Part shown: in pieces, positions 23,448-32,910 of the stretch
Layout of the letters: each line of letters starts with the position of its first letter
Numbering within the stretch: position 1 is the stretch's first letter
Assembly (NCBI GenBank): GCA_937894565.1
Contig: CALBHK010000018.1
Coordinates: forward strand, 1-64,000
Source of the DNA: an uncultured Chlamydiae bacterium
GTDB lineage: Bacteria > Chlamydiota > Chlamydiia > Chlamydiales > CALBHK01
Direction: 5' to 3'
DNA: 64,000 nucleotides
Program-made: the position numbers and the translations under genes
The notes under the pieces: generated by a model
Database searches by the model: none
The model's input: the letters and a program-made list of their open reading frames with translations, nothing else
What the model was told of the DNA's origin: nothing

Positions 23448-24662
23448 ATGTCAAATACAAACTTAACCAGCACGATTATAACAAATGAATCGTTAGCTGT
23501 TTTAGAAAACAATTTAACTTTCGCAAAAGGCTGCAATCGTGAATATGACGACAAATTCGCAGTTGCTGGAGCGAAAATCGGAACAACTTTAAACATCAGA
23601 AAACCAGCGCGATACGTTGGTCGTACTGGTGCCGCAATCGGCGTTGAGGACCACACTGAGACGCAAGTGCCTTTAGTGCTTGATACTCAATTCGGTGTTG
23701 ACGTGTCTTTCACGTCTCAAGAATTGACTTTATCAATCGATGAGTTCTCTGATCGTATCGTTAAGCCAGCTATGGCAGCAATTGCGAACAAAATCGATCG
23801 TGACGGTTTAACAATGGCTTATCAGTCAACATACAACGCTGTTGGTACTCCGGGCAATACGCCTGCAACTGCGGCGGTTGTTTTAGCGGCAGCGGCGAAA
23901 TTAGATTTCGAAGCGGCTCCACGCGACGGACAACGCTCATTAGTAATCGACCCTTTAGCAAATGCTTCAATGGTTGATGTTCTTAAAGGTTTGTTTCAGT
24001 CATCTGAAAAAATCAAAGATCAATACGAACAAGGAAACATGGGTCTAGCATTCGGTTTCAAATGGTCAATGGATCAAAACGTAGTTAATCACACAGTTGG
24101 ACCTTTGGGCGGTACTCCGCTTGTTAACGGTGTCCCAGCTCAGGGCGCGACTACTTTAGTGACTGATGGTTGGACTGCGTCTGCTGCATCTCGTTTGAAA
24201 AAAGGTGACGTGTTCACTATTCCAAACGTTTACGCAGTTAATCCACAGTCTCGTCAATCAACAGGTCAATTACGTCAATTCGTAGTAACTGCAGACGTTT
24301 CATCTGACGGTTCTGGTAACTTAACGGCTGCAATCTCTCCAGCGATTCAATCGACTGGTGCATTTGCAACAGTTTCAGCTTTACCTGCCGACAATGCTGC
24401 AATCACAGTGTTAGGCGCGGCTAATACCATCAGCCCTGCAAACGTTGCATTCCATAAAGATGCTTTCGTTTTAGGTTCTGCTGACTTGTTATTGCCTAAA
24501 GGCGTTGACATGGCTTCTCGCTCTGCGAGCAAGAAGGTTGGTTTGTCTGTTCGTATGGTTCGCCAGTACGCGATCAACTCGGACGCTTTCCCATGCCGTT
24601 TTGATGTCTTGTACGGCTACAAAGCTGTTTATCCAGAATTAGCTTGTCGTATCCAAGGTTAA
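23448..24662 (+). CDS. Major capsid protein, P22 coat-like
   Basis: 404 residues. The N-terminal region matches P22-type coat proteins: ITNESLAVLENNLTFAKGCN, NIRKPARYVGRTGAAIGVED, DTQFGVDVSFTSQELTLSID and RIVKPAMAAIANKIDRDG. An insertion-like central region (VVNHTVGPLGGTPLVNGVP) and a C-terminal LSVRMVRQYAINSDAFPCRF follow. It builds the capsid shell. A terminator-like hairpin follows the gene. Confidence 0.95.
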   Translation: MSNTNLTSTIITNESLAVLENNLTFAKGCNREYDDKFAVAGAKIGTTLNIRKPARYVGRTGAAIGVEDHTETQVPLVLDTQFGVDVSFTSQELTLSIDEFSDRIVKPAMAAIANKIDRDGLTMAYQSTYNAVGTPGNTPATAAVVLAAAAKLDFEAAPRDGQRSLVIDPLANASMVDVLKGLFQSSEKIKDQYEQGNMGLAFGFKWSMDQNVVNHTVGPLGGTPLVNGVPAQGATTLVTDGWTASAASRLKKGDVFTIPNVYAVNPQSRQSTGQLRQFVVTADVSSDGSGNLTAAISPAIQSTGAFATVSALPADNAAITVLGAANTISPANVAFHKDAFVLGSADLLLPKGVDMASRSASKKVGLSVRMVRQYAINSDAFPCRFDVLYGYKAVYPELACRIQG

Positions 24663-24670
24663 TAATGACG

Positions 24671-24700
24671 GGGGCCGATTGTGGCCCCTCTCTTTTCTTA
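24671..24700 (+). terminator. Terminator-like hairpin after the coat gene
   Basis: GGGGCC-GATTGT-GGCCCC followed by TCTCTTTTCTT. A strong 6-bp GC stem with a T-rich tail; probably lowers expression of downstream genes relative to coat. Confidence 0.72.
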
Positions 24701-24709
24701 GAGGAATGA

Positions 24710-24997
24710 ATGAAAGAATTAGAAGAAGAAAAATTTCCCGGTGTTTTTATGTACTCAAAAAAGTACGGCGCAGTTTTATTTGAAACACAAGAAGAAGTCG
24801 AAGCGCTCGACAAAAAAGAATGGTTTGATTCTCCTAATTTTGATGATCCAAAAGTGATCGTTAAAAAATACAAAGGCACAAAGGCATTAGAAAAAATGTC
24901 TAAGCTTGAATTGGTTGATGTCGGTGTTTCTTTAGACATCGCAAAAGAAGAGCTTACTTCGTTAAAAAAAGAAGAAATTATCGAACTTTTAAAATAA
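24710..24997 (+). CDS. Hypothetical virion-region protein with HeH/LEM-like end
   Basis: 95 residues: FPGVFMYSKKYGAVLFETQE and, at the C-terminus, MSKLELVDVGVSLDIAKEEL plus LKKEEIIELL. The latter resembles the HeH/LEM-type helix-extended-loop-helix found in small capsid-module proteins. Probably head-associated; exact role unknown. Confidence 0.65.
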   Translation: MKELEEEKFPGVFMYSKKYGAVLFETQEEVEALDKKEWFDSPNFDDPKVIVKKYKGTKALEKMSKLELVDVGVSLDIAKEELTSLKKEEIIELLK

Positions 24998-25008
24998 AGG
25001 GGCCTTAA

Positions 25009-25725
25009 ATGACTGTTAGGGATTTGATTAAAAAATCGTTAGTTTTAATCGGTGCAGTTTCGGCGGGCGAGAATATCTCGGCGCAAGAAGCTAGCGACGG
25101 CATAAGCTCGCTCAATGATCTTTTAGACTCATGGTCAACTGATGGCCTACTGATCCCAACAACAACAATCGAAGAGTTTACGCTTACTCCCGGTCAAGGA
25201 TCATACACGATCGGGCCAAGTGCTAATTTCAACACAACAAACCCGCAAGTTATCGAAGAGTCTAGACTTAAAGATGTTTCGGGCACTCCGATTGAGTTAC
25301 CGATTAAAATTCTAAGTACTCAAGAATGGGCTGATGTTATTCAAAAGACTGTTACATCAAGCCAGCCCGATTCATTATATTTTCAGCGCGGTGGCGCGCT
25401 AAGCACCATCTATTTATATCCAATTCCAAGCGCTGCAAATAAGATTGTTTTATATACTAAAAAAACGCTCGGCTCTTTTACATCAGCAAACGATGTAATA
25501 AGTTTACCGCCGGGCTATCAAAGAGCTTTACGTTATAATTTAGCTTTAGAGCTTGCCGTTGAATATGGAAAGCAGCCAAGCGAATACGTTTTTCAAACTT
25601 CACAAGAATTAAAAGCACAATTGATGAGGGTGAATGACGGCGGAAATCCGTTATTGCTTAAATCGGACATTTTGGGAATCGCACAAGACTCAACGAAACC
25701 ATTTAACATTTATACGGGGTCTTAA
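25009..25725 (+). CDS. P22 gp4-like tail accessory / DNA-stabilisation protein
   Basis: 238 residues with VRDLIKKSLVLIGAVSAGEN, EASDGISSLNDLLDSWSTDG, FTLTPGQGSYTIGP and LPPGYQRALRYNLALELAVE, a recognisable P22 gp4 family pattern. In P22, gp4 binds beneath the portal ring after packaging and keeps DNA in the head. Its stop overlaps the next start (TAATG). Confidence 0.9.
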   Translation: MTVRDLIKKSLVLIGAVSAGENISAQEASDGISSLNDLLDSWSTDGLLIPTTTIEEFTLTPGQGSYTIGPSANFNTTNPQVIEESRLKDVSGTPIELPIKILSTQEWADVIQKTVTSSQPDSLYFQRGGALSTIYLYPIPSAANKIVLYTKKTLGSFTSANDVISLPPGYQRALRYNLALELAVEYGKQPSEYVFQTSQELKAQLMRVNDGGNPLLLKSDILGIAQDSTKPFNIYTGS

Positions 25726-27230
25726 TGAAACTCCAGGGCTTTATCGGACCAGCCTACGAATTGCAATCGGTGACAGTCGATGCTCAGCGGTGCATTAATT
25801 TATATCCTGAATCAATCGAGTCTGGATCAGGTAAGGGTCAGCAAGTTGCGTACTTAAAGCCGACTCCGGGGCTTACAGAGTTGTTTTCTGTTGGGCCGGG
25901 GCCAATTAGACTCGTTCATATTGAAAACTTTGAGCGAGACAACCCAGTAGAAAAAGCAGTCGTTTACGTTGTGAGCGGCTCTGAGGTGTGGGCGTGCTCT
26001 TATCAATATGGTTCTTGGGCTACAACTTTTTGCGGGACAATATCAACGCCAACGGGCCCAGTGTCTGCACACTCAATAAAAAAGGGCTCTTCTCCAAAGT
26101 ATCAAACAGTTTTTGTGGACGGTGACAATAATTATTTAGTTCAATCTAACGATTATGATGGAGGTTTTTCATATTTTGGCAGCTTTGCAGACTTTGCCTT
26201 GTCTCCAGTTTTGGGAGCGACACAAATAACATGGATTGACGGGTATTTAATTTTGATCGTCAAAGACACGTCTCAATTTTACGTTTCAGATTGGCAAGGA
26301 ACTACATTTAATCCCTTGTCGTTTGCTTCAGCCGAAGGAAATCCTGACAACATCGTCGGAATGACCTCTTTCAATCGTGATTTAATATTATTTAACAAAC
26401 TATCAACAGAGATTTTTACAAACACGGGAAATGCTGATTTTCCATTTGAAAGGATCGGCTCCGGATTTATTGAGGTCGGGTGCTGTGCTCCTTTTTCTAT
26501 AGCTAAAACTTCAGACGCTGTTTTTTGGCTAGGACAAGACGTTTCAGGTCGCGGAGTGGTTTACGCAGCTAATAACATTACACCGCAAAGAATTTCAACC
26601 CATGCGATAGAGGCTGAAATTGCTACCTATGCCGACATTTCTACAGCTAGGGGCGCAACCTATCAACTAGAAGGTCACTCATTCTATGTTTTAAATTTTG
26701 CAGAGGCAACATGGGTTTATGATTTTAAAACAAAAATGTGGCACCAAAGAGCCTATTTAAATAATGGTGTTTTAGAGCGCCACAGAATTGATTCGCTGTG
26801 CTTTGTTCCAAACCTAGGATTTCACGTAGGCGGTGATTTCGAGGATGGTACTGTCTACAAACTAGATCCAACAGAAAGAACAGACGCCGGAAATGCAATA
26901 AAAAGACTTAGGTCTTCTCCGCACATTTCACAAGACCTTAAGAATATATTTTTTAAATCTCTGCAAATTGATTGCGAGTCCGGGGTGGGAACTTCAGACA
27001 CAGGACAAGGCTATAATCCTCAAATGATGATGCGTTTTTCAAATGACGGCGGCAGAACGTGGTCAGATGAAGACTTCGGGTCAATTGGAAAAATAGGCGA
27101 ATACAAAACTAGAACTATATGGAGACGGCTCGGACAAGCTAGAGATCGCGTATTTGAGATTTCAGTAACTGATCCAGTAGACACGAATATAGTAGACGCA
27201 CAAGTTGACGTGGAAGTTGGTGCTTCATAA
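25725..27230 (+). CDS. P22 gp10-like tail hub / DNA-stabilisation protein
   Basis: 501 residues. QRCINLYPESIESGSGKGQQ, PTPGLTELFSVGPGPIR, a beta-propeller-like core, and the conserved FPFERIGSGFIEVGCCAPFSIAKT segment mark the P22 gp10 family. It extends the tail tube between gp4 and the needle or tailspike. The downstream gene overlaps its stop. Confidence 0.92.
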   Translation: MKLQGFIGPAYELQSVTVDAQRCINLYPESIESGSGKGQQVAYLKPTPGLTELFSVGPGPIRLVHIENFERDNPVEKAVVYVVSGSEVWACSYQYGSWATTFCGTISTPTGPVSAHSIKKGSSPKYQTVFVDGDNNYLVQSNDYDGGFSYFGSFADFALSPVLGATQITWIDGYLILIVKDTSQFYVSDWQGTTFNPLSFASAEGNPDNIVGMTSFNRDLILFNKLSTEIFTNTGNADFPFERIGSGFIEVGCCAPFSIAKTSDAVFWLGQDVSGRGVVYAANNITPQRISTHAIEAEIATYADISTARGATYQLEGHSFYVLNFAEATWVYDFKTKMWHQRAYLNNGVLERHRIDSLCFVPNLGFHVGGDFEDGTVYKLDPTERTDAGNAIKRLRSSPHISQDLKNIFFKSLQIDCESGVGTSDTGQGYNPQMMMRFSNDGGRTWSDEDFGSIGKIGEYKTRTIWRRLGQARDRVFEISVTDPVDTNIVDAQVDVEVGAS

Positions 27231-27712
27231 TGGCTGACTCAAATGTGGTGCCGTTTTCTAGCCCGGTTGTTGATGAATCTAATTCTTTATCGCGCCCGTG
27301 GGAGCAGTTTTTTAGAAAAATACAGGACATTGTTGACTACATCAAAGACGAGCAGTCATTTACGCTTGCAAACAATCAATCATCTGCTGCAGATTTAACT
27401 CCTCTTACATTTGACTATCGATACACTTCGCAAGCGGTCATCGAATATTTACTACAAAGAACCTCGTCAACAACCGAGGCCATAGAGTCGGGACAAATAG
27501 TCTGTGCATACTTACCGCGATCAAACGACTGGAGCATTTCAAAGAGCGCAAATTTAACAGTGGGTACCCCCGGACTTACAGTCTCTATTACGTCTACAGG
27601 ACAAGTGCAATACACGACAACAAACCAAGGCGGGACTGTTTCCATTTCAAGAATTGTTTTTCGTGTTCGAGAAATAAAGGCGAAGTCTTCAACGTACTCT
27701 CAATTGGGCTAG
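27230..27712 (+). CDS. Virion-associated hypothetical protein
   Basis: 160 residues: an N-terminal segment with SLSRPWEQFFRKIQDIVDYI, typical of small tail-module proteins, then a Ser/Thr-rich beta domain. It sits where P22 encodes its needle (gp26) but shows no long coiled coil, so needle identity is not supported. Function unknown. Confidence 0.65.
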   Translation: MADSNVVPFSSPVVDESNSLSRPWEQFFRKIQDIVDYIKDEQSFTLANNQSSAADLTPLTFDYRYTSQAVIEYLLQRTSSTTEAIESGQIVCAYLPRSNDWSISKSANLTVGTPGLTVSITSTGQVQYTTTNQGGTVSISRIVFRVREIKAKSSTYSQLG

Positions 27713-27725
27713 ACGTAAAAGACTA

Positions 27726-27739
27726 AAACTAGGTTATAG
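27726..27739 (+). promoter_or_regulatory. AAACTAGGTTATAG element
   Basis: Third copy of the element seen at 18100 and 20359, here in a 63-base gap inside the late genes, 37 bases before the GTG start at 27776. The left arm is degenerate. Confidence 0.42.
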
Positions 27740-27775
27740 ATTTTTGATATTACAAAATCAGAGCGAGGGCCAAAA

Positions 27776-28111
27776 GTGAAAGCATACGAACTTTATATTA
27801 GTGAACGTCTTGGACAATCACTTCTAAATTTAGAGTGTGGTTTTGTCGCTTATAAGTGTTCTTTGCCTGAGTGCTTTATCAATGAGTTTTTTGTTTTGCC
27901 TGAATTTAGAAACAAGGGTGGAGCAGACGATTTATTGAATGGTCTTGAAAAAATAGCAATAGAAAATTCATGTGCATTTATTTCTGGTGTTGTATATGTC
28001 GATGATCCTGGATCACACAGAACCTTAAAGGCTGCGTTCAAGCGTGGTTTTAAAATTAAATCAGCACAAAACAATTCGTTAATCATAGTTAAAAAATTAG
28101 AGGGGGTTTAA
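27776..28111 (+). CDS. GNAT-like acetyltransferase
   Basis: 111 residues from a GTG preceded by GAGGG. INEFFVLPEFRNKGGADDLL carries the GNAT V-x-P-x-x-R-x-K-G acetyl-CoA-binding motif near residues 40-58, and RTLKAAFKRGFKI matches the C-terminal helix. Short GNAT-like proteins occur among podovirus ejection genes. The substrate is unknown and it may be virion-packaged. Confidence 0.7.
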   Translation: MKAYELYISERLGQSLLNLECGFVAYKCSLPECFINEFFVLPEFRNKGGADDLLNGLEKIAIENSCAFISGVVYVDDPGSHRTLKAAFKRGFKIKSAQNNSLIIVKKLEGV

Positions 28112-28729
28112 ATGGGCGGTGGCGGTGGAGTATTCGGCGGAGTTACTGAAGCATTATTCGGTGACGGCGGCGCAAGCGACGCGAGACGAGCACAAACAAA
28201 CGCGTCTAATCAAGCAAACCAATTTTCTAAAGAAGCTTGGATTAAACAACAAGCCGAAATGGAGCCGTGGAAACAAGCCGGACTTAAGGCGCTTACTGCT
28301 TTACAAGATGGCTCATTTTTTCAAAAAGATCCTGGTTATGATTTCAGACTTCAAGAAGGAAATAAGGCTATTGATGCGGCTTTAGCTTCTCGAGGCATGG
28401 GCAACAGTGGCGCAGCATTAAAAGAGCTTTCACGATACGGACAAAACTTCGCATCGAATGAATATAACAATTCATGGAACAGAACGAATCAATTAGCAAA
28501 TTACGGAAATCAAGCTTCGCAAGCTTTAGGAAACTTTGCTGGCGGTTATGGCTCGAACATGTCAAACAACGCGATCGGCTTAGGAAATGCGTTAGGCGCC
28601 TCATATATTGGTGAAGGAAATAGAAGTGCAAATCTAGCGACAGGACTTATTGGTGCTGGTGTTGCGGCCTACACTGGGATGCCGACGTCAGCTCCTAAAT
28701 CCGCAAGCGGCAAATGGGAGACCGCATAA
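28112..28729 (+). CDS. DNA ejection / internal virion protein
   Basis: 205 residues. Gly-rich start (MGGGGGVFGGVTEALFGDGG), Ala/Gln/Asn-rich helices (KEAWIKQQAEMEPWKQAGLK), PGYDFRLQEGNKAIDAALAS and a small-residue C-terminus (ATGLIGAGVAAYTG). This composition and position are those of P22-like gp7/gp20-type pilot proteins that form the trans-envelope channel. Ribosome-binding site GAGGGGG. Confidence 0.75.
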   Translation: MGGGGGVFGGVTEALFGDGGASDARRAQTNASNQANQFSKEAWIKQQAEMEPWKQAGLKALTALQDGSFFQKDPGYDFRLQEGNKAIDAALASRGMGNSGAALKELSRYGQNFASNEYNNSWNRTNQLANYGNQASQALGNFAGGYGSNMSNNAIGLGNALGASYIGEGNRSANLATGLIGAGVAAYTGMPTSAPKSASGKWETA

Positions 28730-29901
28730 TGGCTCAGCTTGATGGTTCATTTTATTTACAATCGCAAGGGCCAGATGTCTTAGGCGGCTTTGAGCGTGGA
28801 ATGCGCTTAGGAGAAATGGTTCGTCAGCGTAAAGCTCAAGAATTAGAGCAACAAAAACAGAACGACATCAAAGACGCTTACAATTCAGGTTATGAAACGC
28901 GACCGGACGGCTCATCATTCTTTAATCCTCAACGCGTTTCTGAATATTTAAAATCTAAGGGCTTAGGATTAGAAGCACAGAAATTCTCTTCTGATTATCA
29001 AGCACAGCAAGCGGCACAATTGAAATCGCAATTAGACAATCAGTACAATCAAAGCGCTGTAGTTAGTTCATTGCTTGGAACTGTTCGAGATCAACAAACA
29101 TACGACGCCGCAAAAGCTCAAGCGATGAAATTAGGAATACCCGGCGTCGATCAGCTTCCGCCTCAATATTCTCCACAAATTATTGATGGTTTGAAAGCTC
29201 AATACGGAAAAGGCTCAATGAGCTACAAAGATCAGCTTGATGATTCTCGCAAACGCGAAGAAGCACAGGCGCGACTTGCAGAGCTTCAAGACAAAAGAAT
29301 CGAAAGAAAAGAAGCGGCAGCCAACAAGCTAACAGTTGGGCAAGAAGCAGCAGACCGAGAAATCGGAAAAGATTACGCCAACATGAGCGCAAACAATGCG
29401 TCATTTGAAAAGAATCTGCAAAGACTTAATGATGCAGAGGCTTTAATTAAGAAAAGACAAGAAGATTTTTCTCTAATTCCAACTTCTGGAAAAATAATCG
29501 GAAGAATTCCAGATTTTTTAACCCCAGAAGAAAACACTTTCATTAGACAAGAAGTTCAAGGCGCAGCTCAAAGCAGCTTGAAGGCCGCTTTAGGGTCACA
29601 GTTTACAGAAAAAGAGGGCGAAAGAATCATGGCGGCGGCTTATGACGAAAAACTTTCACCCGAAGCTAATTTAAAGAAGATTGCATTGGCTAAAAAAGAA
29701 CTTCTTTCTTCAAAAGCACAAAAAGATGCAATGTTAAAAGAGTTTGAAAAATCTGGATCAATTTCAAAATTTAAATCTGGTCAGTCACAACAGGCTCTTG
29801 ACCCACAAGACCAAGAGGCTTGGACATGGGCGCAACAAAACAAATCAGACCCACGGGCTCCACAAATTATCGAAAAGATAAAGGGCAAATATGGGCTTTA
29901 A
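28729..29901 (+). CDS. DNA ejection protein (gp20-like position)
   Basis: 390 residues from the TAATG-overlapping ATG at 28729. Starts LDGSFYLQSQGPDVLGGFER, then a long Gln/Lys-rich coiled-coil region, and a domain with IPDFLTPEENTFIRQEVQGA and GSQFTEKEGERIMAAAYDE that is shared by podovirus pilot proteins. Ejected with DNA into the host envelope. Confidence 0.75.
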   Translation: MAQLDGSFYLQSQGPDVLGGFERGMRLGEMVRQRKAQELEQQKQNDIKDAYNSGYETRPDGSSFFNPQRVSEYLKSKGLGLEAQKFSSDYQAQQAAQLKSQLDNQYNQSAVVSSLLGTVRDQQTYDAAKAQAMKLGIPGVDQLPPQYSPQIIDGLKAQYGKGSMSYKDQLDDSRKREEAQARLAELQDKRIERKEAAANKLTVGQEAADREIGKDYANMSANNASFEKNLQRLNDAEALIKKRQEDFSLIPTSGKIIGRIPDFLTPEENTFIRQEVQGAAQSSLKAALGSQFTEKEGERIMAAAYDEKLSPEANLKKIALAKKELLSSKAQKDAMLKEFEKSGSISKFKSGQSQQALDPQDQEAWTWAQQNKSDPRAPQIIEKIKGKYGL

Positions 29902-31723
29902 TCCTGACGAGTATTTAAAACAAGGTTCAAAATCTAGTTTTAATCCCGATGCTTATTTATCTGAAGAAATGCCTGCGAATAAACCCCAAAAAACAATTAA
30001 TGAATCGGCAGCTCGGGGGGCGCTTCAGGGTGCGACCGCTGGTTTTAGCGATGAGGCAAGTGGTGCAATTGATGCCGCTTCAGAGAACACGTTTCTCGAA
30101 AAGCTTCCGGAAGTTGCAAAAGTCGGTTTAGCAATGGGATTTCCACTTGCATTGATTACTGAAAACGCAAAACAGCTAATAACAGGAGAAAAAACCTGGG
30201 ATGATTTAAAAGCTTCATACATTTCAGGACGAGAGTCTTCTCGCGCAGAAAATGCAAAAGCTCAGCAAGATAATCCTATAACCTATGGCGCATCAAACCT
30301 ATACGGAGCAATCCTGTCTCCTGCTAATAAAATAGTTGGTGGACTTTCGGCGGCAAAACAAGGCTTTGCATTGGGTGGACTTTATGGAATGGGGACAAGT
30401 GACGCCGAAGATATTCCAGAAATAGCCGCAGACACCGTAAAGGGAGCGGCGATTGGGGCAACACTCGGAAAGACACTAGACGTTGCTGCTCCATACATCG
30501 CAAAGGGTGCCAACAAGATTGGGAACTCGTTTACCAATAAAGCGGAGCAGTTAGCGGAAAATGCAACAGGGGCGACGCGAGTACAGGCAGAAAAGTTTAA
30601 GGACGGCACGGGCAGATTTCTTCTAGATAAAAAAATAGTTCAGTTTGGTGATGATGCCGAAAAAATCGCAGAGCGAGCTGGCTCTGAAATCGGACAAGCA
30701 GAAAAAAATATCGATGGCGCTTTAAAAGCTTTCGATAAAAAAGGCGTTCAAATTCAAACTCAATCAATTATTGATGATTTGACAGCACAAGCAAACTCAC
30801 TGAAAAAAGATCCGTCACAAGCAGATATTGTTAGAAAAATCGAGTCAATCGTTGATGATATAAAAGCAACCGGATCGGATTATGTTAGTCCGTCAATGGC
30901 TGAAAAAATCAAGCGGGGTTTTAATCGTGGCGCAAAAAACTGGTTAAATCCAGAACAAGGACAAGCGTCTAAGGTTGCATATAGAGCTTATCGTGACGCT
31001 GTTGAAGACGCTGCAAAAAATGCTGATTCAGAAATCTATAGTCAATTTTTTGAAGGCAAAAAAACTTTTGGAACATTGGCGCCAGTTGTTGATGCCGCAG
31101 AAAAAAGAGCTCTACAGCTAAACCAATCACCGCTTGGCGGTTTTGCTGACGCTGTTACGGCTGGAGTTAGTACAGCGGGCGGCCCAGCAACAACGGTCGG
31201 TATTCCTGTTGCTAGAAGATTGTTGTCTCCGAGACTTTCATCAAGCGCAGCCGTCGCTCTCGATAAAACAGGAAAAGCTCTCAAAAACATTTCTCCATCA
31301 CCAGCCCCGGCAGCCCAGCAGACCGCGAGAGTTGTTTCAATCGATTCAACAAGACCCCAATTAAAAGGCGTTGAAAAATGGTTGTTTGATGGAATCGAAA
31401 AGGTTGCCTCTATTGATCCGACTATTGATAAACAGTTTTTGCAGTCTTACAAAAGCACAAAAAAAGGCAGAGACGCAATGATTCGCGCTAGTGAATTGAA
31501 GCCAAACTCTCCGTCTCTACAAAGAACAGTCGACCAAATAAAATCATCTGAAGAGTACAAAAAATTCATCAAAGAAAAAGAAAAGCAAGTTCAAGCAAAA
31601 GAACCAGATCAAGCAGCGGCACCTAAAATTAAATTTCCTTTAGTCGTTCAAAAGGACGGCTATACCGCAGTTGTTCGAAATGCTGATGAATTATCAGAGG
31701 CAAAATCAGAGGGCTGGGCATGA
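29891..31723 (+). CDS. Large internal virion / ejection protein (gp16-like position)
   Basis: 610 residues. Two N-terminal FNPDEYL / FNPDAYL repeats, GALQGATAGFSDEASGAIDA, several small-residue hydrophobic helices (VAKVGLAMGFPLALITENA) and long amphipathic helices. The end contains KGVEKWLFDGIEKVASIDP. No lysozyme motif seen. The size and location match the third pilot protein of P22-like phages. Confidence 0.75.
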   Translation: MGFNPDEYLKQGSKSSFNPDAYLSEEMPANKPQKTINESAARGALQGATAGFSDEASGAIDAASENTFLEKLPEVAKVGLAMGFPLALITENAKQLITGEKTWDDLKASYISGRESSRAENAKAQQDNPITYGASNLYGAILSPANKIVGGLSAAKQGFALGGLYGMGTSDAEDIPEIAADTVKGAAIGATLGKTLDVAAPYIAKGANKIGNSFTNKAEQLAENATGATRVQAEKFKDGTGRFLLDKKIVQFGDDAEKIAERAGSEIGQAEKNIDGALKAFDKKGVQIQTQSIIDDLTAQANSLKKDPSQADIVRKIESIVDDIKATGSDYVSPSMAEKIKRGFNRGAKNWLNPEQGQASKVAYRAYRDAVEDAAKNADSEIYSQFFEGKKTFGTLAPVVDAAEKRALQLNQSPLGGFADAVTAGVSTAGGPATTVGIPVARRLLSPRLSSSAAVALDKTGKALKNISPSPAPAAQQTARVVSIDSTRPQLKGVEKWLFDGIEKVASIDPTIDKQFLQSYKSTKKGRDAMIRASELKPNSPSLQRTVDQIKSSEEYKKFIKEKEKQVQAKEPDQAAAPKIKFPLVVQKDGYTAVVRNADELSEAKSEGWA

Positions 31724-32565
31724 GCTGGAAATCGACGATCGCTAAAAAACAAACATGGAAAGACTCAATTATGAGATCTAAACCAGTGACCGCCGAAGAA
31801 ATGAAAGCGGATGTTTTAAAGCTTGTCATGCCTGAGATCAAAGAAAAAACTTCTTGGAAAAACACATTATCAATCGTTCCTAAAAATGGTTTGGACGGAA
31901 AAAACGGAAAAGACGGTAAGCGAGGACCTAAAGGCGACAAAGGCGATCAGGGCCCGCAAGGACAAGCCGGAAAAGACGGGATCAATGGCATCGATGGCAA
32001 AAATGGAATCGATGGTCGAGACGGTGCGACTTGGCACTTAGTTTCTGACGAGCCCGAAGACATCGGAATGAATGGCGACTTTGCTTTCGATAAATCTAAT
32101 CTTGAAATCTATTTCAAAGCAGACGGCGAATGGCAATCATTAGGCTCAATAAAAAGCGAAAATAAAACGGCTTTTGTAGGCGGCCTAAATGGTTCCAATG
32201 GTCTGTCAGCTTACGAGGTAGCTGTCAAAAATGGATTTGTAGGCACAGAGCAAGAGTGGCTCGATTCTCTGCAGGGTTCTGGCGGCGGAGGAGGAACTAG
32301 CCGCATCGTGAACACGATAACAACGAACACAACTTTAGCAGCAGCATTGAACACTGATTACATTTATTTTGTTGATAATGCCGTGACTGCGACCATGCCG
32401 ACTGCAATCGGAAATGAAAATCAATATTTCATAAAGGCCATTAGTTCAACGGCGCTTGTAGATTTTTCTCTAGGTCAGACTGGAGACGGTTCATCAACGC
32501 TTTCGCTTTTAGAAAACGATTCAATAACTTTAATCAGCGATGGCGCGAATTGGAGGATAATCTAA
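31720..32565 (+). CDS. Tail fibre protein with collagen-like repeats
   Basis: 281 residues. A helical N-terminus (SWKSTIAKKQTWKDSIM) that recurs as TSWKNTLSIV, then roughly 20 Gly-X-Y triplets (residues about 57-100, for example GDQGPQGQAGKDGINGIDG), a WHLVSDEPEDIG module, the GLSAYEVAVKNGFVG/EQEWLDSLQG module common in tail fibres, and a C-terminal beta domain ending WRII. The collagen region should form a trimeric stalk. Confidence 0.82.
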   Translation: MSWKSTIAKKQTWKDSIMRSKPVTAEEMKADVLKLVMPEIKEKTSWKNTLSIVPKNGLDGKNGKDGKRGPKGDKGDQGPQGQAGKDGINGIDGKNGIDGRDGATWHLVSDEPEDIGMNGDFAFDKSNLEIYFKADGEWQSLGSIKSENKTAFVGGLNGSNGLSAYEVAVKNGFVGTEQEWLDSLQGSGGGGGTSRIVNTITTNTTLAAALNTDYIYFVDNAVTATMPTAIGNENQYFIKAISSTALVDFSLGQTGDGSSTLSLLENDSITLISDGANWRII

Positions 32566-32852
32566 TGACTTATTTTCCACGTTATCCAAACGGCGCAAGA
32601 ACTACAGCGGAGTCTCAAACTATAAACATCGCAACCGATCAACTTCCAGCGGGATACGCGCAACGGGTCGACGAGGTTTCTGCGAGTGAAATTTATATCG
32701 GTTACGCACCAGCGGGATCAACAACGTCTGACAGTGTTTGGATGATTAAAAAAATTGAAGTTGTTGGAACAGAAACAATAATTACTTGGGCAGAGGCTGG
32801 AATATTTCCCGGTTTAGTTTGGGACGACAGACTTGGTTACACTTATGAATAG
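32565..32852 (+). CDS. Tail-associated hypothetical protein
   Basis: 95 residues from the TAATG-overlapping ATG. FPRYPNGARTTAESQTINIA and IGYAPAGSTTSDSVWMIKKI, a small beta-rich protein seen next to fibre genes in some phages. Function unknown. Confidence 0.62.
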   Translation: MTYFPRYPNGARTTAESQTINIATDQLPAGYAQRVDEVSASEIYIGYAPAGSTTSDSVWMIKKIEVVGTETIITWAEAGIFPGLVWDDRLGYTYE

Positions 32853-32880
32853 AGGAATTTAAAAAACATTAACAACTATT

Positions 32881-32897
32881 GCCTGATAACTACGGGC
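32881..32897 (+). promoter_or_regulatory. Leader hairpin with ATAACTA loop
   Basis: GCCTG-ATAACTA-CGGGC followed by CTAGGAG. It matches the coat-gene leader at 23418-23434 in loop sequence, stem length and distance to the Shine-Dalgarno. Confidence 0.52.
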
Positions 32898-32910
32898 CTA
32901 GGAGTAAAGA

